64,000 bases of DNA from Combretum micranthum (taxonomy: Eukaryota > Streptophyta > Magnoliopsida > Myrtales > Combretaceae): assembly GCA_024138025.1 (NCBI GenBank), contig JAMXBD010000113.1:372001-436000 (forward strand). The letters run 5' to 3'. This document shows positions 10,772 through 20,691 of the stretch, piece after piece. The notes below the pieces were generated by a model. It was given only the letters and a program-made list of their open reading frames with translations, was not told where the DNA came from and ran no database searches. A program made the translations under genes and the position numbers. Numbering within the stretch: the first letter of the stretch is position 1; each line of letters begins with the position of its first letter.

Positions 10772-11720
10772 AAACGTACACTTCTCGAGATTCAGTTTAA
10801 GATGGAACTTCCGTAATCTATCAAATAATCTCCTTAATACTTCCACATGATCCTCATCTTCCTTAGACTTAACAATCATATCATCCACATATAGTTCGAC
10901 TTCTTGATGCATCATGTCATGAAACAAGGTAACCATCGCCTTTTGATATGTTGCCTCAGCGTTTTTAAGACCGAAAGGCATGACTTTGTAGCAGAATGTT
11001 CCCCAAGTAGTAATAAAGGTTGTCTTGGTTTTATCCTCTTCTACCATCTTAATCTAATTCTATACTGAAAAGCCATCCATGAATCAAAATAGATGGTTTC
11101 CAGCCGTGTTATCCACCAAGACATCTATGTGAGGTAAAGGGAAATTATCTTTGGGCGTAGCTTGGTTTAGATCGCGAAAGTCTACATAAACTCTAACTTT
11201 TCCATTCTTTTTAAGTAATGGGACCACATTTGCCACCCATTCAGGATAATCGGATACCTCTACAAAACCAACTTCTAATAATTTCTTCACTTCTTCTTTA
11301 ATCTTAAGCAAGATATCTGATCTAAATCGCCTTAATTTTTGCTTCTTTGGTTTGATATCTGCTTTAGTCGATAATTTATGAACCACTATAGAGGTATCTA
11401 AACTAGGCATATCTTCATAGGACCATGCAAACACATCTAAGTAATTAGTCAATAATTTTATCGATCTTTCTCGTTGTTCAGCGGATAAAGTGGTGCCTAT
11501 TTTCAAATTTTTAGGCTCATCTTCAGTTCCAACATTTACTACTTCCGTAGCCTCACTGATCTCAATTCTACCTTGTTTATATTTTTGCCAACTTTTCTCT
11601 ATGCTAGTGTGCTCACTAATATCACTTTCGACGACTAACCCAGTAAGGCCGGAAGTGATATCAGTATTTTCATTATCTATCGGTGTAAGATATCTGTTAC
11701 TTTCACCATTATCATTAGAT
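10772..11720 (-). pseudogene. Ogre reverse transcriptase, N-terminal half
   Basis: From the predicted intron end at 11720 the frame reads a linker (ESNRYLTPIDNENTD), then LDVFAWSYEDMP and QWVAN-like EWVANVVPLLKKNGKVRV. The fingers motif VDFRDLNQATPKDNFPLPH, WGTFCYKVMPFGLKNA and the catalytic YVDDMIVKS (about 10870) follow. Three stops cluster at 11045-11085. After LNLEKCTF at about 10775 the sequence jumps directly to integrase, so the thumb, connection and RNase H domains are missing. The motif set is typical of the Tat/Athila branch of Ty3/gypsy. Confidence 0.9.
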
Positions 11721-11919
11721 CTGAATAAAGGCAAGATAAAGAAAAAGAAAAAGGAAGAAATGTGAGGGAAAAGAGAAAGTGATGATATAGACAAAAGAGA
11801 TAGTATAAAAAAGAAACAAAGAAATTTTATTAATGAATATGACTCATGGAGTACATTTTATTGGAGCAACTGATAAAAGAAACGAAACATAAAAAACACT
11901 TCATGAATTCAACCTTTAC
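11721..11919 (-). other. Probable Ogre-type intron inside the polyprotein gene
   Basis: A 199-bp segment full of stops separates protease from RT. It begins GTAAAGG on the minus strand at 11919 and ends in a long pyrimidine tract with TTTATTCAG at 11721. Joining the flanks keeps the reading frame (…VTSE followed by SNDNGESN). A spliced intron between the protease and RT regions is a known feature of Ogre retrotransposons. The boundaries are inferred; no transcript is available. Confidence 0.7.
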
Positions 11920-13190
11920 TCAGAGGTAACCCTAGAGTTATTAAGGGGAATAGTAAACTAATTATTTAACTCCTGAGTCGTGTGGGAGTTGCAAGAAGGC
12001 TCCATAACTGATGCAATGTCTGGCTTCTAGACATGAGTTGGTTGTGGAAATGTGACCTTGACGTCTGGAGACTTAAAAGGGGTATCATACCATTCTTCTC
12101 CTCTCTTCTTCCGGGCTTTCCTTTTCATCTCTTGTAGGGACATGTCCTAGTCCAAATGTCCCTAAATGTCCCTCTTCTTGAATCATTTTTGTTTCTTCAA
12201 AAATTTGTAAACCAAAGTCTTCGGATCCTTCTTCGCCAATATAGGGTATAGCAGTGTCTTTGAAGATAGCATGATCTTGTTCACCCAGTACTGTAACGAT
12301 TTGGCCATTTGTTATAAACATGACCATCTGATGCAGACTAGACGGTATTGTCCCAGCTGAGTGGATCCAAGGCCTTCCAAGTAACAAGTTGAACGATTTC
12401 GGTATGTCTAGAACGTGAAATGGGATAGTAAAATATTGTGGCCCAATAGTAATTTCCAAGTCTATTTCTCCCTATATGCCTCTCTTGGATCCATCAAAAG
12501 CTTTAACAATTACTAGACCGGAGATTAGATGCGTTGATACCGAGTAGGTTCAAAGTGGCCAATGGACAAACATTCAAAGATGACCCATTGTCGATGAGGA
12601 CTCGGGCTACAATAAATCCATTACACTTAGCCATTATGAATAGGGGCTTCGTGTGTTGAGTGCCTTCAGCTCCCAATTCATCAGGCTTAGAAAGAGATTT
12701 GGTCCAAAGTAAATACCGAAGTCACTACATGTTCCATCGTTTTAGTAGCAACACCTTTAAGGAACCTTGATTTATTGGAGTATCTTAAAGAGGGCCTCTC
12801 GATGTTTTTCAGAAGTCATCAATAAACCCATCAAGGATATTTGAGCCGGGACCTTAGCAAGTTGATCGGTAATCTTATTATCACTCATCTTCATAATCTT
12901 GGTCAAGGCCTTTTTCTCATCAATTCCTCCTCCTTTTTCTTATCTTTTCTCTGTGGGAAGAATTCCTCTGCCAATGTCTTCTCTCTTTTGGGCTCTGGGG
13001 CTTTTCCAAGTTTTCCGACCATGGGCTTGGGAACTTGATTAATAGCTTGATAGATGAATGGGGCAGCTTTATAATCTTTCGGTGCAATGGGCAAATGGAA
13101 TTGATATCTCATCGATTTCACCTCATACGGAGCCTCTTTCTGCTCTTCTTGACATTGGATAACTACCCTCTTCGGATCAAACTGGATCAT
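11920..13190 (-). pseudogene. Ogre gag-protease linker and aspartic protease
   Basis: Starting near 13190 (FDPKRVVIQCQEEQKEAP), a linker rich in lysine and glutamate leads to the retropepsin active site VLIDNGSSLNVCPL (Asp-Asn-Gly at about 12584-12592). A beta-strand segment and the conserved LLLGRPWIHSAGTIPSSLH (about 12370) follow. The tail has an in-frame shift near 12100 and two stop codons that look like glutamine codons changed by C-to-T. It runs to the intron donor at 11919. The protease would cut the Gag-Pol precursor; here the frames are broken. Confidence 0.85.
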
Positions 13191-14611
13191 TCCAATAAAG
13201 GCTCGAGTTCTTCGATCGTGATCACGTTGATCGTGGGCCCATGATTCGGAAGAGGATTGGTGTTGACAATAGGGGTCAGGGTTTCAATGAAATCTAGTTG
13301 GACCAATTTAGCATCAATGATGTCTTGAATCTTGTTTCGAAGACTCTAACAATAGTCAGTAGAATGACCCACTTGCCCTAAATGATAATCACATTTCAGC
13401 TTGGGGTTATGGTATCTGGGTTTGTAGTCTTCTTTAGGTGTTTCAAAGGTGATCGGGTTGTCGGCTCTAAGCCGGGCTAGAACTTGGCTAAGGGGTACAG
13501 GAATTTCGGTGAACTGTCTTTTGGATCTATTAAATGGTCGGTTTTGGGATTGTGGTTGTTGTGACTGGGTGAAGGGTTGATTAGTGTTTGGGGTTAGTTG
13601 GCAGGCATAGGATTGAGTAAGTTTAGTGTATGGGGTTAAGCTGACTACACTGACAGTAGTATCCTTCCCTTTGTTGTTGTTGGAGTACTTAGAGTTTGTA
13701 GTCTTTTTCTTCACATGGATCTTTCTGGTAGTAATGGCATTTTCAATTCTGCATCCGACCAATACTATCTCGGAGAAATTAGCAGTAGTGTGTCCAATGA
13801 GATGGGTAAAGAATGGTTCTTCCAAAGTATTGATGAAAGTAAATATCAAATCCTTCTCCAGGATAGGGGTAGATACCATAGATGCCATTGATCTCCACCT
13901 TTGAGGATATTCCTTAAAGGACTCATCTTTCTTCTTCCTCATATTTCCTAAATCCCATATAGACGGGGCCACTTCAATATTGAGCTTATATTGATTGTAG
14001 AAAGCCCTAGCCAATTTGTCCCAAGTATTAATCTCATCAAGATCCAATTGAGCATACCATGTTAAAGCCGGACTGGTAAGGCTATCCTGGAAAGTCTGGA
14101 CCATAAATTGCTTATATTGAGTGTATTGGCTCATCATCCTCACATAGAGCCTAATATGCAACTTTGGCCAACCAGTATCATCATACTTTTCAAAGTCGGG
14201 AATCATGAACTTCTTAGGGAAAGCCCTCGCTTCAATTGTAGGAAAGCTTGTGATTTTAGCTTGATCAAATCCTTTCATTTTCTCAAAAGCTTTAAGTTTC
14301 TCATTGAATTGAGAGAAAAACCTTTTCTCCATCTCTTTGTTTTGAGCCTTAACTTTCTTCTTAAGCTCGGAAAAATCGATCTTGATAGTGGTTTGTGGCT
14401 CATGATTAACTACTTGTTCCTCAATGTCTTGACCATCGGTCTCTATCTTAACCCCGGAACGTCCATCGATAGTAGCTTGAGGGGCCTTAAAGTTTTGTGC
14501 AAGAAGATTCATTTACTCGGCCATTTGAAACACCATTTGTACCAAAGTGGTGAACCTTTGCTCGGAAATTGCATTGGAATTGCCAAAATTATTGTCGTTG
14601 TTGCTAGCCAT
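13186..14611 (-). pseudogene. Ogre Gag (capsid and zinc knuckle)
   Basis: The natural start is the ATG at 14611 (MASNNDNNFGNSN). A TAA at codon 33 breaks it, after which 388 codons are open to 13346. The capsid part contains WPKLHIRLYVRMMSQY and LTWYAQLDLDEINTWDKLA, typical of Ty3/gypsy Gag. The nucleocapsid end is the plant-type knuckle CDYHLGQVGHSTDYC (about 13350-13400), followed by a TAG and then LRNKIQDIIDAKLVQ in the same frame. Gag packages the element RNA in cytoplasmic particles. A frameshift near 13190 leads into the protease linker. Confidence 0.9.
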
Positions 14612-15045
14612 TCTGGATTTGGACTTAGTGATGATTGGACTTCGAATCGGGTCAGACCGTTTAGGAGCTATCTTTTAGAAATTGAATAATTCAAAAACAA
14701 GATTCCATAATTTAGAGAAGAATATGTATTTATTATATATATATATTTTGGCAAAAATCTTATTATTTATTTACAATTCTCAACAAAATGAGTAAATGGT
14801 TAGTGGTTAAGAAATATATACACAAAAACAAGTAAATGGTTAGCGAACAAAATATACATAAAAGCTATACAAGAACATTTAGAGACAAGAATATATATAT
14901 GGAAAAGACAGGCGCTTGCGCATGCAAATTGAGATGATGAAGAAGCTGTGGCAAAAAACCATTTTATTTCATTAAAGCTGAATTTACTCAAGGAGTCAAA
15001 ACATGACCTAAACATGACAAAACTGAAAAGCTAAACAAAGAGACT
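14612..15045 (-). other. Spacer between Ogre ORF1 and gag
   Basis: A+T-rich, with short microsatellite-like TATATA at about 14738-14750. No coding signal was recognised. ORF1 stops just to its right and gag starts at its left edge. Confidence 0.6.
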
Positions 15046-16575
15046 TTAATCCTCGACCAAACGCCTAATCTTGCCAGGACACACTAAACGGTCCTTCAGC
15101 TCCTCGATAGTCCTCTTCGCCGTCCATAGTTGAGCTTCAAGTGCTTGAACCTTGGCTTGAGAACTTTGCACTTCCCCTTCTATCTCTCGCTCCCTCTTCT
15201 TCATTTCTTGGAAGCAAACCTCTACCCGGGCTTTTCTCAATTCCATATAAGCTTGTGCCTCCAGGTCGGGAGTGGTAGGTGGTCGACTCAACACCTCGGG
15301 AGCTTAAAATTCCAACCCGTCCACCTTTGCCCTTTGGTTGAGGATGTATTCTTTAGTGGCCTGGTATTTCTTCGTCTCAGTATTGATAAGGTCTATCACG
15401 TAGATAGGCTTGATTTCTCTTGTCTCCCATTTGGCTTGTATCAGCCCTAGTTTTCCCTCTCTTTGTACCAAAGGAACGTCCGGGTCATCATATTCCGTAG
15501 TAACCTCCTTTAATGATGGCTTGCTAGTTATATCTTGAAGTGCTCCATATTGTCTTATTACATGAGCCGGAAAATATCCCATGGACCCATTCAAACTAAT
15601 CAAAGGAACTGCCGCATACTCCGTGAATTCGGTTATTGCCGCATGAGAATGGAACCACTTAGCAATCCAAAGGAATGTGTAAGCTTCTAGATCTTGGAGT
15701 AAATGCACCCACTTATCGGTTCTTGGAAGATCTTGAATGCAAACTCTTTCACTAAAGCTCAACGTAAGATCATAATCGTCTCTAATGTGGCAAGCTTGAC
15801 TCAAATTACTCCCATAATCTCTAGTGTGGCTAGCAAACCAAACTATCAAGAGTGCCATACTAGACTTGAACTTCCCATAGCCTCTACTCTTCAAGTGGTT
15901 GAGAGATCTATTTTGTTCAGCGAGCAAGGCCGGGGTATAAGACTTTCCTGCTAAAAACTAGTCCACTAATTCTACCACCCAATAGTGGATGAATAGATCC
16001 CCATTTGGGAGGAGAATATTACCGAATACTATGGCTACAAAGGTGTTGATGCGATTCTGTTCCCATGCTTCTACACCTCCACAGAAGATGGGCTTATTGT
16101 CCTTGTAACTATTTGGAGATCTAAACCACTTGAACAAGTCAGAAAGCCGAATGGAGACCAAATTGCAATTCTTGAGAGCTCTAAACACATCGGTCCTCTT
16201 TATCACTAAAAAGGAGTTGAACAAGTTGATCGACCCTTTACTGAGTTGAGGAGCATATATTCTCCTATGAGTTGGTGGAGCTTGAAGAAGCCTCGTGTAT
16301 TCCTCAATAGTAGAACTCAAAGTGTGCTCACCAAGGCAAAAGGTGGCCTCATCGATATTCCATAAGTAAAGCAAAGCCCTAAAAAGATGAATGGGGATCT
16401 AGACCTTTGGTAGAGAAAGAATAGGGTCAAAACGGTCTTTAATGAATCCTCTTTGTTCTAGCTTGAAAGTTTGTAACCACTTGTTCAAAATGGGCATCGG
16501 ACTAGTAGGCTCATGAACATGGATCTCAAGAATAAGATGGGCCCACATGTTGCCACTGCACATACTGTTTGCCAT
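15046..16575 (-). pseudogene. Ogre ORF1 (plant-mobile-domain-like), three in-frame stops
   Basis: One frame runs from an ATG at 16575 (MANSMCSGNMWAHLILEIH) to a stop at 15046, 510 codons in all. It is interrupted only by single stop codons at about 16400, 15958 and 15304; no frameshift is needed. The first two thirds, with segments such as FRALKNCNLVSIRLSDLF and WFASHTRDYGSNLSQ, have the look of the plant-mobile-domain proteins found as ORF1 in Ogre elements. The last 80 codons form a charged coiled-coil-like helix (QEMKKREREIEGEVQ). The role of Ogre ORF1 is unknown. The stops look like C-to-T changes in CAG/CAA codons. Confidence 0.8.
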
Positions 16576-17142
16576 ATTTAATCTACAAATTACAAAAGAG
16601 ATATGTTACAACACGGTATATACATTTACAAAGTACATACATGGACAAAGTTACAAGAATTTACAAGACACATCTACATGAATGGATTACAAGGAAATTA
16701 ACTCTTGTAAATTCAGCTTTGTTTTGTAAACAAAAATTTTGAAAAACATTTTGATGGGCTATAATGCTCGTCATCATCTTCTTCACGTAGTGAATGTAAG
16801 GAGAGTGGGATCTAAATATCCTCCGATTAATGGGCCATGGGCCACATTAAACAGAGTGGGGGGCTAATTCGTGTCCCAAATGGTGGGTAACCACAACACT
16901 CGAGACCTACTGGTGCTCCCCGTCCTAAGTTACCTATGGTGGCCCGGGTTTGACCACATCTAGTACACATTTTTTACTCAAAATTAACAAATCCCCCCAG
17001 TATAATTCCCCATAGATTTATTTATAATATCTACACAAAAGCACCTGGTTAGTACAACTATTTACAAATATACAAAAATATTCATAAAGAAGAAAGCAAC
17101 GTATATATGAAAAGTATAAAGTCGTTAGCCCTCTAAAAATGG
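16576..17142 (-). other. Ogre 5' leader
   Basis: Untranslated leader between the primer binding site and ORF1. It is A+T rich with one G+C-richer stretch at 16840-16960. No open frame was recognised. Confidence 0.7.
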
Positions 17143-17161
17143 GTCCCCAGTGGAGTCGCCA
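17143..17161 (-). other. Ogre primer binding site (tRNA-Arg type)
   Basis: On the minus strand the sequence is TGGCGACTCCACTGGGGAC, three bases inside the 5' LTR. It would pair with a tRNA ending ...GGAGTCG-CCA, which fits a tRNA-Arg acceptor, the primer reported for Ogre-like elements. The same site occurs in the gag-only element at 43595-43613. Confidence 0.85.
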
Positions 17162-17164
17162 ATA

Positions 17165-19578
17165 TATCCAGCATGGATTTTGATTTCCAATTCAATTTCC
17201 TTTATTCCGATCCATACTAAATCCTAACCCATTCAATACGAATCCTTGACTAAGAATTAAAAGAAATTTTAAAATTTGAAAATATTTTGGAGTCGCCACT
17301 CGACTAAAGTCGAGAAAAAGGATAAACCAAAACCAATAGGTAGATTGATTTCGGTTTTGCTACTGATCCGCGAAAAAAAAATCGTTTTGAAAACGAGAAC
17401 CAGAAATTAACTTAAGTCCGGGGGCTAACCTATTAAAACCTAAACGGTTGCCACTTTAACTTTCCAATTTTAAATTTCTTTCTTTTAAACCCTAATTTCA
17501 AATTCTAAACTATTTACAAAGATCTAGCTAACTAATCCTATGGCTAATATTTACAAATATGTACAAATTTACTAATTTAATCAACTAATCAAATCCCATC
17601 AACAATCATATATAATCTAAGAACTCAAAATAGTCAAATTAATCAAATCCCATCAATATTCACATATTTTAAACTAAACTAAGAGAATCAATAAAATCAA
17701 ATCAATCAAATTCACAAAAATAATTTTTTACATATTTTGAATCGCCCATTTATGTGTCTATGTACCCGCTAATCAGGATTAGACAATACGTAGTTCTTTA
17801 ATGAAAACTTTAATTTGTTGATCAATTTTAGAGTTTTTAATTCTTTTCGCTTCAAATTTGTTAAATTTTGATAGTTTTGACAAAATTAGCTTTTTGATGA
17901 TATGGATCCTAAGATTTATCAATTTATTTTCTTGTTATTTCTTGCTATTTCATAAAAATCAAAATTTTTTCTAAGTGACAAAACTCTTTAAGGAAACATA
18001 GTATATCAATTCACATGTTATCGTTAATTAAATTATCACAAGAAATCAAATTTCACACATACATGAGAAAAAAATGTTATTATAAACATATAAAAGATGA
18101 AATATTTATAACATCAAATGGTATATCGCGGACATCATGGTTATCATATAATAACTTATTATTTGAATACATCATGGCAAAGGTTCAATCTATGTCATTA
18201 AAGTATTTAAAAAAAACTGAATTTATTAGTTAATGGATTATAGTGAAAGTTAAAATCAAAGTGCTATGATAATATTAATAAATCAAATTTATGAAAATCA
18301 ATTGGCAAAGCCATAATAAATCTTGTCAAGATAAAAATTAATTTAGGAATTTTAATAGCAATTTTATACAATATAAACCTAAGAATTTAATCTATAAATA
18401 ATATTACAAAGTAATCACTTAAAAAGACATATTAATTAACCTCATGTTTTGAATGCCTAAAAAACTAATACAAATATGTAATATTTATGATGTCAGAATC
18501 TTATTATTGTTTATTATTTTTCATTGTTACAATGCTACGATAATTTATTAACTTATAATATTATATTACAAGTATGTTTTATTAAGTAAAAAAAAAAAAA
18601 AGGCTTACCTGAGGATTGAACGTGTGCGGGGGAATTGATAGTCGGAGCTCCGGCTGGTTGACTTGAGATAGACGAATGTGGAATTGGTTGGGGTGATCAC
18701 AGGATGATGCGGTGGCCGAATAGGGGGTTTTGAAGCCCTTGATCTGCCAAACACTCTAGTAGCTTCCAATTGCTTCGATTTTTCTTTTTTCTTTTTTTTT
18801 ATGAAGAATTTAAAATTAAAATGTTGAAACCTAAATTTGAGAACACCAAGACGAAATAAAAAATTGAGAATAAAATTAAAAGTATTGGAAGAGAGCAGAC
18901 ATTTTTTTTTTTTTTTAAACAGAAGATGGGAAGACTATTTATATATTTTCATTCGACTCAAAACTTTCCTAAAAAATTGATTAAGAATCTAGAGTTCTAA
19001 GACACAGTTTTCACAAATTCGAAAAAATCGGAGCCAAAACGGTTGTAACTTTCCAATTAAATGTCCTATCAGATATGTCTTTCCTATATTATAACGATCC
19101 AAATTTCATTCTTGCCTAAAAAACAAATTTCATGCGTTTTTGAGTTTTTGAAGAAACTAACAAAAACGCGTTTTTCCCAATTTTCAAGCCCGAATTTGAA
19201 ACAGTTATTGTTGATGAAAACGTGTAATCTACATACTAAATTAAACTACTCTATACCTAGTTTTCATATGTGCATTCGGTTCATACAAATGGGATCTGGA
19301 AATGGGCCAAAAATGGACCCAAAGAGGGCTTAGAAGATGAATAGTATTATTATTATTATTATTATTATTATTCTGCATATTGTACTATATTATATATGTA
19401 TATATATTACATCTATTATATTTATTTCCCTTAATTTGATTTAATTTCCTAATTTTCATTTCTAATCCTAATGTTTATAATTACAGATATTTCTTTATTT
19501 TAGCCTTATATATACTAATATTAACATCTAATTATCAATAATTTGATAAAAATAAATTATCAAAATGAGGTGTCTACA
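17165..19578 (-). repeat. Ogre 5' LTR (right copy)
   Basis: 2,414 bp, collinear with 6243-8639. The inner end has mutated from TG to TA (TATCCAGC). A (TTA)n-type microsatellite at about 19344-19373 has expanded compared with the other LTR. Most visible changes are transitions, as expected for methylated DNA. Confidence 0.95.
18935..18943 (-). promoter_or_regulatory. Ogre LTR TATA box
   Basis: TATAAATAG on the minus strand, preserved in both LTRs (8006-8014 in the other), followed about 25-30 bp downstream by C-rich sequence where transcription could start. The G+C-rich island of the LTR lies a little further downstream. Confidence 0.6.
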
Positions 19579-19583
19579 ATTAG
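19579..19583 (+). repeat. Ogre element target duplication, right (ATTAG)
   Basis: Perfect match to 6238-6242, directly after the terminal ...TGTCTACA of the right LTR. Confidence 0.93.
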
Positions 19584-20440
19584 CATATTCAGTCGGGGAT
19601 TATTGAAGGCACGGTTGTACGTCCTGAAAAGCATTCTTAATCTGGGTACAAGAATAGAACATTATAGCATATGAGACGAGATTACATTTATACTAAGATG
19701 GATGTGCCATTATCAAAATGGGCAGGATAAGAATCACTGGTGGAAACTTAGGGTCCACATACATTGATGAAAAGACGAGAAATGCCAGTATTTGGGAGAA
19801 AGGTGAGTATTATTAACCTTAGATAAGAGAAGAGGATAAGGAAAGCACAACTGTGATGGTTTGGCTAAATACAATGGCATGATTAAATATTTTCATACTT
19901 GAGAGAGGATTAATATAGAACAAATGAAGATGAGGCAAGGAAAATACATGGGATAAGCATTAAAAAGTAGGGAAAAAGAGATGTAACCAATGCTAGAGTG
20001 TAATGGAATAGTAAAATCTATTTAACCAATCTTTTATAATGGAAATAAGGCTTGGGTGTTATTTTATTATTAATCTTTTGATAAAAATTTTTTTAGGTAG
20101 ATTTATTTCTCATTATAACAAATGTATTTTTATTTTTAATATTTAAAATATAAGAGTTATTTCGAAGTTATACAAATAAAGAAAAATTATTTTTATAAAA
20201 TTAGTCAATCATTTAAAAATGTGTTACCTTTTAAGAAAACTTTTTCAGAGAAAAACGACTTACATTGACAGATGCTTTTCCTTAAAACAAAGTTAATCCA
20301 CATAATCTTAATATAACTGCCTCTTTTGAGTTACATTGCATCCCTTTCTTCTTTGTCTATCATTCACTTCTTATTTGTATTGAATAGATACTAATAATCC
20401 TATAACTTTTACACCTACACCTACGTCTCAACTGCATATA
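19584..20440. other. Intergenic spacer, nothing recognised
   Basis: A+T-rich sequence between the Ogre element and the 3' end of the vacuolar sorting receptor gene. No coding or repeat structure could be supported. Confidence 0.6.
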
Positions 20441-20691
20441 TACAGAGAGCAAGATGGAACTAACAAGATCTTTCTCCGTATAGACATCTGATGATATCCA
20501 ACCTCATTTTTGAAAAAGGAAAACAAAGTACAACAAAGTCCTATGTATGCAATCCATGGAAGCACGATGTATGCATCGATCATAGCTTTTCTTGTGTTGC
20601 TGCTGCATTGTTTCTCCCTGCAACAATCAACAGGAAAAGAATATAAGTTCAGAGAAGGGCTCGAATCAAAATGAGTTGTTGCGTGGCTTAC
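20441..20691 (-). other. Vacuolar sorting receptor 3' UTR with probable 74-bp intron
   Basis: The stop codon at 20692 is followed at once by a consensus-like donor, GTAAGCC (20691). A matching acceptor TTGTTGCAG ends at 20618, predicting a 74-bp intron in the 3' UTR with a terminal non-coding exon from 20617 leftward. The outer end near 20440 is approximate. Confidence 0.5.

Larger units (their letters stand above)
6243..19578 (-). mobile_element. Ogre/Tat-lineage Ty3/gypsy retrotransposon, internally deleted
   Basis: A 13,336-bp element with two LTRs of about 2.4 kb, a perfect ATTAG target duplication and a tRNA-type primer binding site. Genes run leftward in the order LTR, leader, ORF1, gag, protease, intron, reverse transcriptase, integrase, tandem repeats, LTR. 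ORF1 upstream of gag, an intron before the RT region, a PBS of the type TGGCGACTCCACTGGGGAC and a repeat array before the 3' LTR together mark the Ogre/Tat lineage. RNase H and the second half of RT are missing, and all frames carry stops. The LTRs differ by a few percent by eye, unevenly spread, so the copy is moderately old and non-autonomous. Confidence 0.93.
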
